This document shows, piece after piece, positions 8,510 to 18,140 of a DNA stretch of 64,000 bases (position 1 is its first letter; each line of letters opens with the position of its first letter). Made by a program: the position numbers and the translations under genes. This DNA comes from Bacteroidota bacterium. GTDB taxonomy: Bacteria; Bacteroidota; Bacteroidia; B-17B0; Aurantibacillaceae. The DNA is taken from the NCBI GenBank assembly GCA_018267475.1, contig JAFDYI010000022.1, positions 1-64,000 on the forward strand, in the 5' to 3' direction. The notes beneath the pieces are model-generated. The model was not told the origin of the DNA. It did no database searches and saw only the letters and a list, made by a program, of their open reading frames with translations.

Positions 8510-9361
8510 ATGCAAGTTGTTGTAAGTACATTAGCCTTTATGGATAAGCCTGTAGAAGAAATTGTGGCTACGGCGCAACAACAGCATTACGCCATTGAAT
8601 TTAGTTCGGGGCTTGCCTACCACCCCAATATGGAAACCGTTTTTTTAAACGCTCCCATAAAAAAATGGGCGCACAACTACTTTCCGGCTCCTAAAACTCC
8701 TTTTGTACTGAACTTGGCTAGCAGCCATGATGCTATTAGGACGATGTCGGTAGCCCATTGCATACAAGGCTTAGAGCTTTCGGCGCGGGCAGGCGCTCCC
8801 TTTTTTTCGGCACATGCCGGCTTTTGTATAGATCCACGCCCTTCCGACTTGGGAAACGAATTGAAAAAAGAAACACACATAGATAGAGAGCAGCATTGGA
8901 AATGGTTTCTGCAATCGCTACAAAAAATAACAGAAAAAGCAGAACAACTAAACCTACTTTTTTTAATAGAAAACAATGTGTTGGCCAAAATGAACGTATA
9001 TGCCGATGGTACAAACCCTTTGCTTTGTGTAACGCCCAACGAAATTAAAAAAATGCTGAACGAAGTGTCCGGTAAAAACCTACGTTTGTTATTAGATACA
9101 GCGCATTTGAAAGTATCGGCACATACCTTAGGTTTTGATATAGATGAGGCGGTGCACGAATTGAAGCCTTACATTGAGTGTGTGCACCATAGCGATAATA
9201 AAGGCTTGTTGGATACTAACGACGCACTTAATGAACAATATTGGTTTTTAAAACACATGCCTCTTTTTAAAGATAAAGTACACGTTTTGGAAGTGAAAAA
9301 ACAAAATGTAGCACAAATAAATCAACAACTTAACCTCTTAACACAAGAATCATGCAAATAA
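8510..9361 (+). CDS. Sugar phosphate isomerase/epimerase-like TIM-barrel protein (AP endonuclease 2 family)
   Basis: The 283-aa protein has the metal-binding residues typical of xylose-isomerase-like TIM barrels: FSAHAGF around residue 100, LFLIENNV near 152, LLLDTAHLKVSA near 196, and CVHHSDNKG near 224. Such proteins isomerise or epimerise sugars or their phosphates. It starts 4 bp after the GNAT gene and overlaps the next gene by 10 bp, so it belongs to the neuB operon. None of the textbook sialic, legionaminic or pseudaminic steps needs a protein of this fold, so its step is unknown. It could supply the precursor sugar. Confidence 0.82.
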   Translation: MQVVVSTLAFMDKPVEEIVATAQQQHYAIEFSSGLAYHPNMETVFLNAPIKKWAHNYFPAPKTPFVLNLASSHDAIRTMSVAHCIQGLELSARAGAPFFSAHAGFCIDPRPSDLGNELKKETHIDREQHWKWFLQSLQKITEKAEQLNLLFLIENNVLAKMNVYADGTNPLLCVTPNEIKKMLNEVSGKNLRLLLDTAHLKVSAHTLGFDIDEAVHELKPYIECVHHSDNKGLLDTNDALNEQYWFLKHMPLFKDKVHVLEVKKQNVAQINQQLNLLTQESCK

Positions 9362-10818
9362 TCCCCAATATACAAGAGCTGCTCATCAACCAAGACCAAA
9401 CCATTGCCGATGCCCTCAAACTAATTGATGCTAATGCGCAGGGTATCTGCTTTGTGATAAGCCAAGAGCAAAAACTGGTAGGGCTTGTTACCGATGGCGA
9501 TATACGTCGCGCCTTCTTAAATCACAAAACCATACAAACCAAGCTGAGCGAAGTAATGCAAACGCAGTTTACCAGTCTGCCCATCAATACACCGCAAGAG
9601 GTGGTTCAAGCCAAGCTATCCACCAACATACGCCATATTCCTTTGGTAGATGAGCATAACGTGCCGGTAGATTATGCCTGTTTTAATCGTTTGCACCGCA
9701 CCCCCATCATGCAGCCTTTGCTAGATGGCAATGAGTTGGCTTATGTTTCAGATTGTATAAAAACAGGTTGGATATCTTCACAGGGCTCGTATGTGCGCCG
9801 TTTTGAAAAAGAATTTGCTGCCTATTGCGGCGTAAAACATGCCTTAGCCGTAAGCAATGGAACGGTAGCCCTACACTTAGCTTTAGCCGCCTTAGATATT
9901 GGCCCCGGCGATGAAGTGCTGGTGCCCAACATCACCTTTGCTGCTTCTATAAACGCTATCATATACACCGGCGCTACACCCGTTATTGTAGATGTGGATA
10001 GAACAACCTGGACCATCTCTTTGGCCGATATAGAAAAAAACATCAATGCAAAAACAAAAGCCATTATGCCCGTACACTTGTATGGACACCCCTGCCACAT
10101 GGACGAAATTTTTGAATTGGCAAAAAAACACCACCTGTTAGTAGTGGAAGATTGTGCCGAAGCTATTGGCAGTTTGTATAAAGGAAAACATGTAGGTATA
10201 GAAGGCGATGCCGCTACTTTTAGTTTTTTTGGAAACAAAACCATTACGACCGGCGAAGGAGGTATGGTGTTTTTTAAAAATGAAAAAGCGTACGAAAAAG
10301 CCCTTGTATTGCGCGACCACGGTATGAGTAAAACAAAAAAATACTGGCACGAGTACGTAGGCTTTAATTATAGAATGACGAATTTGCAAGGCGCTTTGGG
10401 CTGTGCCCAATTAGAGCGCGTGCATGATTTTGTAGCTAAAAAACGAGAAATAGCCGCTGCTTACAATCGCATACTTTCAGAATTTTCTTGTTTTGAATTG
10501 CCTCCGCAAGAAAGTTGGGCTACCTGCGGCTTTTGGCTTTACACCGCTTTACTAAAAAAAGAAGCACCTATTAAGCGCGACCAACTAATAGAAAAATTAT
10601 TGCGCAACGGAGTAGAAACACGCCCCGCTTTTTACCCCATGCACCTAATGCCTCCGTACAAAAATTATCCTACCAAAAGCACTTTTGAAAATGCTATGTT
10701 TATATCCGAACAGGGTATTAGCTTCCCGTCTTCGGTAAACCTTACCCAAGAAGAGTTGCAAAATATAAAGCAGGCGCTAAAATCTATTATAGAAACAAAA
10801 GAACTGCATGTAAAATAA
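9352..10818 (+). CDS. CBS-domain pair fused to DegT/DnrJ/EryC1/StrS aminotransferase
   Basis: The 488-aa fusion carries two CBS domains at about 5-58 and 62-115 (GICFVISQEQKLVGLVTDGD, then IRHIPLVDEHNV). A PLP sugar aminotransferase follows from about 122: SNGT at 168-171, VVEDCAEA at 264-271 and the Schiff-base Lys296 in FFGNKTITTGEGG. DegT enzymes transaminate keto-sugars bound to a nucleotide, as in the LegC and PseC steps. CBS pairs with the same GLVTDGDIRR sequence are familiar on nucleotidyltransferases of legionaminic acid loci (PtmE type). Finding them on the aminotransferase is unusual and suggests allosteric control by an adenylate. It overlaps the upstream gene by 10 bp and closes the operon, 44 bp before hemL. 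Confidence 0.9.
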   Translation: MQIIPNIQELLINQDQTIADALKLIDANAQGICFVISQEQKLVGLVTDGDIRRAFLNHKTIQTKLSEVMQTQFTSLPINTPQEVVQAKLSTNIRHIPLVDEHNVPVDYACFNRLHRTPIMQPLLDGNELAYVSDCIKTGWISSQGSYVRRFEKEFAAYCGVKHALAVSNGTVALHLALAALDIGPGDEVLVPNITFAASINAIIYTGATPVIVDVDRTTWTISLADIEKNINAKTKAIMPVHLYGHPCHMDEIFELAKKHHLLVVEDCAEAIGSLYKGKHVGIEGDAATFSFFGNKTITTGEGGMVFFKNEKAYEKALVLRDHGMSKTKKYWHEYVGFNYRMTNLQGALGCAQLERVHDFVAKKREIAAAYNRILSEFSCFELPPQESWATCGFWLYTALLKKEAPIKRDQLIEKLLRNGVETRPAFYPMHLMPPYKNYPTKSTFENAMFISEQGISFPSSVNLTQEELQNIKQALKSIIETKELHVK

Positions 10819-10862
10819 GGTGTAACCTAATTAAAAACGTAATTTAATCATTTGTATCGTGT

Positions 10863-12146
10863 ATGCTAAATAAAAATCGTTCTGCTGCTTTGTTTGAAAA
10901 AGCAAAAAATTATTTTCCGGGCGGCGTCAATTCTCCCGTACGTGCTTTTAGGTCGGTAGGGGGTATCCCTCTTTTTTTACAAAAAGGCAAAGGAGCCCAC
11001 ATCTGGGATGCTGATGGAAACGAATACATTGATTATTGCGGCAGCTGGGGGCCTCTTATTTTAGGGCATGCACACCCGGCCGTGCTGGGTAAGGTGCAAG
11101 AAACCATGCAAAACGGCACTTCTTTTGGCGCCCCTACCGAGTTGGAAAATCAATTGGCAGAACTGATTATCAATAACCACCGCTTTATAGAAAAACTGCG
11201 TTTTGTAAGCTCAGGAACCGAAGCTGTGATGAGCGCGATACGCCTGGCGCGCGGCTATACCAAACGAAACAAAATCGTAAAATTTGAAGGCTGTTTTCAT
11301 GGGCACGCCGACTCGGTTTTGGTAAAGGCGGGATCCGGTTTAGTTACTTTTGGAAATACTTCTTCGGCGGGCATTCCGCAAAGCTTTGTGAACGAAACCT
11401 TAGTAGTGGACTTGGACAACGAAGCCGCTATTGAACAAGTTTTTGCCCAGCACGGAAACGATATTGCCTGCGTGATTATAGAACCCATTCCGGCTAATAA
11501 TGGGTTGCTTTTGCAACGAAAAGAATTTTTACAATTCTTACGCGATACCTGCACCAAACACGGCGCTTTACTTATTTTTGATGAGGTTATTTCCGGCTTT
11601 AGAGTAGGCTTTGAGGGGGCAGCAGGCTTATATGAGGTCAAGCCGGATATTCTTACTTTCGGTAAAATTATAGGTGGTGGTTTCCCGGTAGGTATGTACG
11701 CCTCTAGTAAAGAAATTATGAGTACGGTTTCTCCCGAAGGGGCTGTTTACCAAGCGGGCACCCTTAGTGGCAATCCGGTGGCTATGGCCGCAGGCATTGC
11801 CCAGTTGTCTGAATGTTTAAAACCACAATTCTATACGCAATTAGAAGAAAAAACAAAAAAACTTAGCGAAGGTATGGAGCGCGTGTGCCAAAACAAACAG
11901 ATAGCCTGCCGCGTTTTTAAGATAGGTTCTATTTTTTGGCTTTCTTTTTCAAATCAAGAAGCTATTAGAAAAGCGAGCGACATTAAGCCCGAAGGCATTG
12001 CGCGGTTTAATTCTTTGTATCATCAGTGGCACGAACAAGGTTTGTATTTTGGCCCCAGCGGCTATGAGGTCGGTTTTGTTTCATCGGCGCACACCCAACA
12101 AGATATTGAAAAAACAATTCAAATTTTTGAACGCGTATTGCATTAA
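10863..12146 (+). CDS. hemL: Glutamate-1-semialdehyde 2,1-aminomutase
   Basis: HemL makes 5-aminolevulinate, the tetrapyrrole precursor, by PLP-dependent transfer of the amino group within glutamate-1-semialdehyde. The 427-aa protein has the family's PGGVNSPVRAF near the start, SSGTEAVMSAIRLAR, GCFHGHAD, LIFDEVISGFRV and the PLP lysine in ILTFGKIIGGGFPVG (Lys268). Length and motifs are normal. It means that heme synthesis follows the C5 pathway, consistent with the oxidase and succinate dehydrogenase genes nearby. It has no evident link to the neuB operon just upstream. Confidence 0.96.
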   Translation: MLNKNRSAALFEKAKNYFPGGVNSPVRAFRSVGGIPLFLQKGKGAHIWDADGNEYIDYCGSWGPLILGHAHPAVLGKVQETMQNGTSFGAPTELENQLAELIINNHRFIEKLRFVSSGTEAVMSAIRLARGYTKRNKIVKFEGCFHGHADSVLVKAGSGLVTFGNTSSAGIPQSFVNETLVVDLDNEAAIEQVFAQHGNDIACVIIEPIPANNGLLLQRKEFLQFLRDTCTKHGALLIFDEVISGFRVGFEGAAGLYEVKPDILTFGKIIGGGFPVGMYASSKEIMSTVSPEGAVYQAGTLSGNPVAMAAGIAQLSECLKPQFYTQLEEKTKKLSEGMERVCQNKQIACRVFKIGSIFWLSFSNQEAIRKASDIKPEGIARFNSLYHQWHEQGLYFGPSGYEVGFVSSAHTQQDIEKTIQIFERVLH

Positions 12147-12156
12147 ATGAAATGAA

Positions 12157-12765
12157 ATGAAAAAAAAATGGCTCCTCTTTTTTTTTATTCCGTACGCATT
12201 TTTTGCGCAAGACCTTTTTGAAGAAGGCTATATCATTACCAATACCAACGATACTGTTTTTGGAAAAATAAGAGATAAGGAGTTTGTAAGCGATTATGCC
12301 AATTGCAACAAAATAAAATTTAAAGACAGGAACGGAAATGAATCTAAAAAAACACCCTACGACATAAAGCAATACGATAAAAAGGGATTGCATTTTTATA
12401 CACTGCCTGTAGGTATAGAAAGCAGCCCTAAGTTTGTGCAAGTTATTGAGAGCGGGGCAGTGGTATTATTAGGTTACACCAATGTAAGCCTATCAACTTC
12501 GGCCAATGATATGGGGGCAAAAATAAAAGAACGAACCGCAGAGGGGAAAAAAAACAGCAATTCGAATGTGGATTATTTTTTACAATTTAAAAACAAACCC
12601 AACAGTTTAATGAAAGTGCGCAGAAAAACATTTGAAGAAACAGCCGGCTTCTTTTTTCAGGATAATGAAGAGTTGGTGCAAAAAATTGCCATGAAAAAAT
12701 ACCAATACTTAGATATGCCCCAACTGGTAAAATTATATAACGAAGCTAAGAAAGAACCAAAATAA
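12157..12765 (+). CDS. Exported protein of unknown function
   Basis: The 202-aa protein has a signal peptide (MKKKWLLFFFIPYAFFAQ) with probable cleavage after FFA, then EEGYIITNTNDTVFGKIRD, a motif I associate with Bacteroidota exported proteins that lack an assigned role. The rest is Lys-rich and hydrophilic with no membrane segment or catalytic motif I can name. The start follows a run of AAATG repeats. It lies 10 bp after hemL and may be co-transcribed. A periplasmic or outer-membrane-associated location is inferred. Confidence 0.75.
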   Translation: MKKKWLLFFFIPYAFFAQDLFEEGYIITNTNDTVFGKIRDKEFVSDYANCNKIKFKDRNGNESKKTPYDIKQYDKKGLHFYTLPVGIESSPKFVQVIESGAVVLLGYTNVSLSTSANDMGAKIKERTAEGKKNSNSNVDYFLQFKNKPNSLMKVRRKTFEETAGFFFQDNEELVQKIAMKKYQYLDMPQLVKLYNEAKKEPK

Positions 12766-12770
12766 AAGAG

Positions 12771-12778
12771 TATTTTTG
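12771..12778 (+). promoter_or_regulatory. Putative -7 box for the aldolase gene
   Basis: TATTTTTG fits TAnnTTTG and lies 58 nt before the aldolase ATG. There is no clear -33 TTTG. Confidence 0.4.
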
Positions 12779-12836
12779 GCGCGTTAAACCGCAAGAAAAA
12801 AACATATTTAATTAAAAAAACAAAAAATATACGCAC

Positions 12837-13484
12837 ATGAAATTTTTTATAGACACCGCCAACTTAGCCCAAATAAAAGAAGCCCAAGATATGGGTGTAC
12901 TAGATGGAGTAACTACCAACCCTTCTCTTATGGCAAAAGAAGGAATAAAAGGACAAAATAACATTTTAAAACACTATGTAGATATTTGCAACATAACCAC
13001 CGGAGATGTAAGCGCCGAAGTGCTTGCCACCGATTTTGAAGACATGGTGCGCGAAGGGGAGGCCTTAGCTGCTTTGCACGAACGCATTGTGGTTAAAATC
13101 CCTATGATAAAAGAAGGCGTAAAGGCTATTAAGTATTTTACCGAAAAAGGAATTAAAACCAACTGTACTTTAGTGTTTTCGGCTGGACAAGCTCTGTTAG
13201 CCGCTAAAGCGGGAGCTACTTACGTATCGCCTTTTATTGGCAGACTTGATGATGTGAGTACCGATGGGCTTTCGCTTATTGATGATATCCGCCTTATTTA
13301 CGATAACTATGCGTTTGAAACACAAATTTTAGCGGCTTCAGTACGCCACCCTATGCATATTATTGAATGTGCTAAACTAGGAGCTGATGTGGCTACGTGT
13401 CCGCTAAGTGCTATTACGGCCTTGCTTAACCACCCTTTAACCACCAGTGGCTTAGCACAATTTTTAGCCGATGCTAAAAAGTAA
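12837..13484 (+). CDS. fsa: Fructose-6-phosphate aldolase / small transaldolase
   Basis: The 215-aa protein belongs to the short transaldolase family (FSA/TalC). MKFFIDTANL and DGVTTNPSL open the barrel. Lys87 in VVKIPM is the Schiff-base residue, and TLVFSAGQALLAAKAGATYVSPFIGR follows. Members act either as transaldolase in the non-oxidative pentose phosphate pathway or as fructose-6-phosphate aldolase, and sequence inspection cannot decide between them. It is transcribed alone and converges on msrB with a 15-bp gap. Confidence 0.94.
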   Translation: MKFFIDTANLAQIKEAQDMGVLDGVTTNPSLMAKEGIKGQNNILKHYVDICNITTGDVSAEVLATDFEDMVREGEALAALHERIVVKIPMIKEGVKAIKYFTEKGIKTNCTLVFSAGQALLAAKAGATYVSPFIGRLDDVSTDGLSLIDDIRLIYDNYAFETQILAASVRHPMHIIECAKLGADVATCPLSAITALLNHPLTTSGLAQFLADAKK

Positions 13485-13499
13485 ACCGACCGTATTGCC

Positions 13500-13994
13500 C
13501 TAATCAGGAATAAATTTTATAGATAAGGAATTAACACAATAGCGTAGGCCTGTGGGTGTGGGGCCGTCGTCAAAAATATGCCCTAAATGCCCCCCGCAAC
13601 GTGCGCACATAATTTCGGTGCGTATCATGCCAAAAGAGGTATCTCTTTTTTTTATGATGCGGCTTCCGGTTCCCGTTTCGGCGTCAAAGCTGGGCCAACC
13701 GCAATCACTTTTAAATTTCATATCCGAGGTAAAAAGCTCGTAGCCGCAAGCGGCGCACACATATTTTCCTTTTTTAAAGGTACTGGTGTACTCGCCTGTA
13801 AAGGGTTTTTCGGTACCTTTTTCTCGCAAAATACGATATTGCTCAGGCGTAAGCTCTTTTTTCCATTCGGCATCGGTTTTGTTTATTTTTTCGGCGTTCA
13901 TACTATTAGGTGATTGGGTTTGACAGCGAACTGCTAAGAAACTGCCTAGCAGCATAACATACACTATATTTTGTTTGAATCTTAAAAACAACAT
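13500..13994 (-). CDS. msrB: Peptide-methionine (R)-S-oxide reductase, exported
   Basis: MsrB reduces methionine-R-sulfoxide in oxidised proteins. The 164-aa protein has the four zinc cysteines Cys80, Cys83 (CAACGYELF), Cys130 and Cys133 ([10 protein letters not shown]), plus the catalytic Cys153 in [14 protein letters not shown] hydrophobic N-terminus ending in LAVRC at residue 24 looks like a signal peptide and possibly a relaxed lipoprotein box. An envelope enzyme is therefore likely, although the -3 and -1 residues are atypical for a lipoprotein. It converges with the aldolase gene. Confidence 0.93.
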   Translation of the reverse strand: MLFLRFKQNIVYVMLLGSFLAVRCQTQSPNSMNAEKINKTDAEWKKELTPEQYRILREKGTEKPFTGEYTSTFKKGKYVCAACGYELFTSDMKFKSDCGWPSFDAETGTGSRIIKKRDTSFGMIRTEIMCARCGGHLGHIFDDGPTPTGLRYCVNSLSIKFIPD

Positions 13995-14007
13995 GACTTT
14001 ACAACAT

Positions 14008-14015
14008 CAAAGATA
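14008..14015 (-). promoter_or_regulatory. Putative -7 box for msrB
   Basis: TATCTTTG on the minus strand, 13 nt before the msrB ATG. No clear -33 element. Confidence 0.45.
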
Positions 14016-14082
14016 CAAAAAATACGTTCTCGGCCGCTTTTACTAGGCACCTAAGGCATGGAATCCTGCGTTTGTTTGGGTA

Positions 14083-14256
14083 TTTGGGCGAACCCAAAAC
14101 AAGAAACTAAGCACTAAAAAACTAAAAGAAACCTTGCAAGAAGCCAGCACCATGGACTTGACAAAGCAAAAAGAATTTTTGCAACACTTTTTTGTCGAAT
14201 ACAAAGGCATATACGAGCAGGTGGACGATGTGTGCGTGGTAGGAATAAGGGTGTAA
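14083..14256 (+). pseudogene. Relic of a SpoIIE/PP2C-type serine phosphatase C-terminus
   Basis: An open frame ending at the TAA 14254-14256 reads KKLSTKKLKETLQ, then an amphipathic helix, then EYKGIYEQVDDVCVVGIRV. This is the characteristic C-terminus (FGxxxGKKL... EQVDDVCVIGVR) of Bacteroidota SpoIIE-domain protein phosphatases, where the paired Asp residues bind metal. The homologous part starts only around 14083, at the Phe-Gly position. Upstream there is an in-frame stop at 14044-14046 and no trace of the rest of the domain. It is a decayed remnant in the 535-bp gap between msrB and sdhC. The remaining 14257-14476 shows nothing I recognise. Confidence 0.7.
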
Positions 14257-14476
14257 AGAAGCCATTTAGAGACACATAAAAGCAGTAGTTGCCCTCTGTG
14301 CACGGTTTTTTTTGTATCAAACCCAAAGCAGGTAATACAACCCTAACACAAACTATAGCATAAAATGGATAGGCGTAATAAACGGCATAATAAACAAAAA
14401 TCGGGCTCTTTTTAAGATTTTTTTAATCAAAATGCTATTTAGAACAAGTACAAATAACTAACTTTTGTATTTAACA

Positions 14477-14507
14477 CTTGATGAAACCACTTTGCTGTGT
14501 AAATTTG
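14477..14507 (+). promoter_or_regulatory. Putative sdhCAB promoter
   Basis: CTTG (14477-14480) and TAAATTTG (14500-14507, consensus TAnnTTTG) are 19 bp apart. The -7 box ends 22 nt before the sdhC ATG. Confidence 0.5.
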
Positions 14508-14529
14508 TCGGCGATAATTTTTTAATACT

Positions 14530-15192
14530 ATGAGCAGAGAACACATTTTTAAATCCAGTTTAGGAAAAAAATTGGTAATGGGCATTACGGGGTTGTTTTT
14601 AATAACCTTTTTGTTGGTACACGTAGGCTGCAATGCCTGCATTTTTGCCAATGATGGCGGTGTATTGTTTAATGAAGTAGCGCATTTTATGGCGCATAAC
14701 TTTTTTATACGTGTGATGGAGGTGGTGCTGTTTGCCGGTATTTTTACCCACGCCATACAAGCGCTGCTCATCACCTTGCATAACAAAAAAGCGCGCCCGA
14801 TAGCCTATGCTGTTACCACCAATAAAAATACCAAATGGTATAGCCGCAGCATGGGTATTTTAGGTTCTTTATTGCTTATTTTCTTTGTAGTGCATTGGGC
14901 TAATTTTTGGGTGCCTACCAAAATAGCCGTTTACACCAATCAAGAGCACAACACCTTTGAGGAAATGAAAACCGTTTTTGCCAACCCCCTGTTTGTAGGT
15001 ATTTATTTAGTAGGCGTTATCTCTTTATGCTACCACCTGTTGCATGGCTTTCCTTCGGCTTTTCAAACCTTAGGGTTAAATAACAAAAAATACACCCCTA
15101 TTCTTAAAAAAGCGGGTGCTATATATGCGGTGGCGGTTTGCACTCTTTTTGCTTTAATGCCCATAACCATGTACTTAGGATTGATTAAGTAA
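14530..15192 (+). CDS. sdhC: Succinate dehydrogenase cytochrome b subunit
   Basis: This is the membrane anchor of complex II, binding heme b and menaquinone. The 220-aa protein has five predicted membrane segments (about 17-35, 60-80, 107-127, 157-177, 195-215) with family histidines in LLVHVGCN, FTHAIQALL, VVHWANFW and YHLLHGF. This is the larger cytochrome b558-type anchor usual in Bacteroidota, so no separate sdhD is expected. It is the first gene of sdhCAB; a TAAATTTG promoter box precedes it. Confidence 0.93.
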   Translation: MSREHIFKSSLGKKLVMGITGLFLITFLLVHVGCNACIFANDGGVLFNEVAHFMAHNFFIRVMEVVLFAGIFTHAIQALLITLHNKKARPIAYAVTTNKNTKWYSRSMGILGSLLLIFFVVHWANFWVPTKIAVYTNQEHNTFEEMKTVFANPLFVGIYLVGVISLCYHLLHGFPSAFQTLGLNNKKYTPILKKAGAIYAVAVCTLFALMPITMYLGLIK

Positions 15193-15232
15193 TAAAAATT
15201 TTAATAATTAGCATTCAAAATTATACAAGAAT

Positions 15233-17224
15233 ATGGCTTCATCACCAAAATTAAACTCACGAATTCCAGAAGGACCAATGGAACATAAATGGACGAAATA
15301 CCGCTCTACCGTTCATTTAATAAACCCGGCTAATAAACGCAGTTTAGAAGTTATTGTGGTAGGCTCTGGCTTAGCAGGAGCATCGGCCGCGGCTTCGTTA
15401 GCCGAGATGGGTTACAAAGTAAAAGTATTTTGCTTTCAAGACTCACCGCGTCGCGCACACTCTATCGCAGCTCAAGGCGGTATTAACGCAGCAAAAAATT
15501 ACCAAAACGATGGCGATAGCGTATATCGTTTGTTCTATGATACCGTAAAAGGAGGAGACTACCGCTCGCGCGAGGCCAACGTACACCGCCTGTCAGAAGT
15601 ATCGGGCAACATTATAGACCAATGCGTAGCGCAAGGCGTACCATTTGCCCGCGAGTATGGCGGAACTCTTAGCAATCGTTCTTTTGGAGGAGTGTTGGTG
15701 CAACGTACCTTTTATGCCGCCGGACAAACCGGGCAACAGCTGCTGTTAGGGGCCTATTCTGCCTTACAGCGCCAAGTAGGTATGGGCGCAGCCAAGCTAT
15801 ACACCCGCCACGAAATGTTGGACGTAGTGGTGATAGATGGAAAAGCACGCGGCATCATAGCCCGCGATTTAATAACCGGAAAATTAGAGCGACATTTTGG
15901 CCATGCCGTTATTTTAGCCAGCGGTGGATACGGAAACGTGTTTTACCTTTCTACCAACGCCATGGGTTGCAACGTTACCGCCGCATGGAAAGCACATAAA
16001 AAAGGAGCCTTTTTTGCCAACCCCTGCTATACACAAATTCACCCCACCTGCATACCCGTTAGCGGCGACCACCAGTCAAAACTAACCCTTATGTCGGAGT
16101 CGTTGCGAAACGATGGGCGTATATGGGTGCCTAAAAAACAAGGCGATACCCGCAAAGCCAACGAAATTCCGGAAGAAGAGAGAGATTATTATTTAGAACG
16201 TCGCTACCCCGCTTTTGGTAATTTAGTACCTCGCGATGTAGCTTCGCGCGCCGCTAAAGAACGCTGCGACGCAGGTTATGGTGTGGGCGCCAGCAAAATG
16301 GCTGTATATCTTGATTTTTCTGCCAACATGATGCGCTACGGGCAAATAGAAGCCAATAAGCAAAGCCTGCACAACCCTACCAAAGAGCAAATACGCGAAC
16401 TGGGTATGGCTGTAGTAAAAGAAAAATACGGAAACTTGTTTGATATGTACAAACAAATTACCAACGAAAACCCTTATGAAGTACCTATGCGTATTTACCC
16501 CGCCGTGCACTACACCATGGGCGGCTTGTGGGTAGATTACAACCTTATGACCACCGTGCCGGGCTTGTACGCCTTGGGTGAAGCTAATTTCTCCGACCAC
16601 GGTGCCAACCGATTAGGAGCATCTGCCCTTATGCAAGGCCTAGCCGATGGCTATTTTGTAATACCCTATACCATTAGCGATTACCTATCCGGCGAAATTC
16701 GCACGAAAGCCATCGCTACCGATAACGAAGCCTTTGTGAAAACAGAAGCCGAAGTGCAAGAACGCATCAACAAACTAATGAACGTAAAAGGCACCAAATC
16801 GGTTGACCATTTTCACAAAGCACTTGGAAAAATTATGTGGAACAAATGCGGCATGGCGCGTAATGCACAAGGCCTAAAAGAAGCTATAGAAGAAATAAAA
16901 CAACTACGCCTTGAGTTTTGGAAAAACGTACGTGTAACCGGAGAACAAAATGAATTTAACCCTGAACTGGAAAAAGCAGGCCGCGTAGCCGATTTCTTAG
17001 AACTGGGCGAGTTGATGTGCATCGATGCCCTGCATAGAAACGAAAGCTGCGGAGGGCATTTCCGCGAAGAATATCAAACGACTGATGGCGAAGCCCAACG
17101 TGATGATGATAATTTTGCTTACGTAGCTGCCTGGGAAATGAAAGAGATAAGCAACTGGGAATTAAATAAAGAAGAACTAAAATTTGAAAGCATTAAATTA
17201 GCTCAACGTAATTACGCATCATAA
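15233..17224 (+). CDS. sdhA: Succinate dehydrogenase flavoprotein subunit
   Basis: This is the catalytic subunit of complex II, which oxidises succinate to fumarate using covalent FAD. The 663-aa protein shows the dinucleotide fold [19 protein letters not shown] (about 39-57), the FAD-linkage region [14 protein letters not shown] with its His, [16 protein letters not shown], and the C-terminal [23 protein letters not shown]. Length is as expected for the Bacteroidota form. It sits 40 bp after sdhC and 46 bp before sdhB. Confidence 0.97.
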   Translation: MASSPKLNSRIPEGPMEHKWTKYRSTVHLINPANKRSLEVIVVGSGLAGASAAASLAEMGYKVKVFCFQDSPRRAHSIAAQGGINAAKNYQNDGDSVYRLFYDTVKGGDYRSREANVHRLSEVSGNIIDQCVAQGVPFAREYGGTLSNRSFGGVLVQRTFYAAGQTGQQLLLGAYSALQRQVGMGAAKLYTRHEMLDVVVIDGKARGIIARDLITGKLERHFGHAVILASGGYGNVFYLSTNAMGCNVTAAWKAHKKGAFFANPCYTQIHPTCIPVSGDHQSKLTLMSESLRNDGRIWVPKKQGDTRKANEIPEEERDYYLERRYPAFGNLVPRDVASRAAKERCDAGYGVGASKMAVYLDFSANMMRYGQIEANKQSLHNPTKEQIRELGMAVVKEKYGNLFDMYKQITNENPYEVPMRIYPAVHYTMGGLWVDYNLMTTVPGLYALGEANFSDHGANRLGASALMQGLADGYFVIPYTISDYLSGEIRTKAIATDNEAFVKTEAEVQERINKLMNVKGTKSVDHFHKALGKIMWNKCGMARNAQGLKEAIEEIKQLRLEFWKNVRVTGEQNEFNPELEKAGRVADFLELGELMCIDALHRNESCGGHFREEYQTTDGEAQRDDDNFAYVAAWEMKEISNWELNKEELKFESIKLAQRNYAS

Positions 17225-17270
17225 AAGTTTAAATAGTTAAAGAACAAAATTTCACCAAATTAAATATACC

Positions 17271-18035
17271 ATGAGCCACGAAAACATGAACCTTACGCTA
17301 AAAGTTTGGCGTCAAAAAAATAAAGATGCTAAAGGGAATTTTGAAACCCATCAGGTAAAAGAAGTGTCGCCTGATATGAGTTTTTTGGAAATGTTTGACG
17401 TATTAAACGAGCGTCTTATTACCGAAGGCAAAGATCCTATTGCCTTTGATCATGATTGCCGTGAAGGTATTTGCGGTATGTGCAGTATGTTTATAGACGG
17501 CCGCCCGCATGGCCCCGTAAAAGGAGTTACCACCTGCCAGCTGCACATGCGCAGCTTTAAAGATGGCGATACCGTAGTGGTAGAACCTTGGCGCAGCGCG
17601 GCTTTTCCGGTAGTAAAAGATTTAGCGGTAAACCGCTCGGCTTTTGATAGAATTATTGCCGCCGGAGGCTTCGTATCGGTAAATACCGGAAATTCAAAAG
17701 ATGCTAATAATATCCTAATTCCTAAAGATGAAGCCGATGACGCTTTTAATGCTGCCGCTTGTATTGGTTGTGGCGCCTGCGTAGCTACCTGCAAAAACGG
17801 TTCGGCTATGTTGTTTGTATCGGCCAAAGTATCGCAATTAGCCTTACTGCCTCAGGGGCAAGTAGAGCGCGAAAACCGCGTGCTGGGTATGGTAGCTCAA
17901 ATGGACGAAGAAGGCTTTGGTACCTGCACCGTTACCGGAGCGTGCGAGGTAGAGTGCCCTAAAGGAATTTCTTTAGAAAACATTGCCCGCATGAACCGCG
18001 AGTACGTAGCCGCAAGTGCTAAAAAGAAAGACTAA
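17271..18035 (+). CDS. sdhB: Succinate dehydrogenase iron-sulfur subunit
   Basis: This subunit transfers electrons from SdhA to quinone. The 254-aa protein contains the plant-type [2Fe-2S] motif [12 protein letters not shown] (about 62-73), the [4Fe-4S] motif [14 protein letters not shown] near 164-177, and a last cysteine cluster at CEVECPKGI near 226-234. All ligand cysteines are visible. It ends the sdhCAB operon; a strong bidirectional terminator follows about 105 bp downstream. Confidence 0.97.
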   Translation: MSHENMNLTLKVWRQKNKDAKGNFETHQVKEVSPDMSFLEMFDVLNERLITEGKDPIAFDHDCREGICGMCSMFIDGRPHGPVKGVTTCQLHMRSFKDGDTVVVEPWRSAAFPVVKDLAVNRSAFDRIIAAGGFVSVNTGNSKDANNILIPKDEADDAFNAAACIGCGACVATCKNGSAMLFVSAKVSQLALLPQGQVERENRVLGMVAQMDEEGFGTCTVTGACEVECPKGISLENIARMNREYVAASAKKKD

Positions 18036-18140
18036 AAAAGAAAGACAACCTGTATATAATACCTATTTGCATGTTTATGTGTTTTCCTTGCCCTAATATG
18101 GCATTCGAATTAGGAAATACATTCGGTAGCACATAAAAAA

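Noticed and set aside
14043-14303. 86-aa and 70-aa minus-strand frames between msrB and sdhC
   Set aside because: The plus strand here carries a recognisable phosphatase C-terminus, and the minus-strand frames have no recognisable features.
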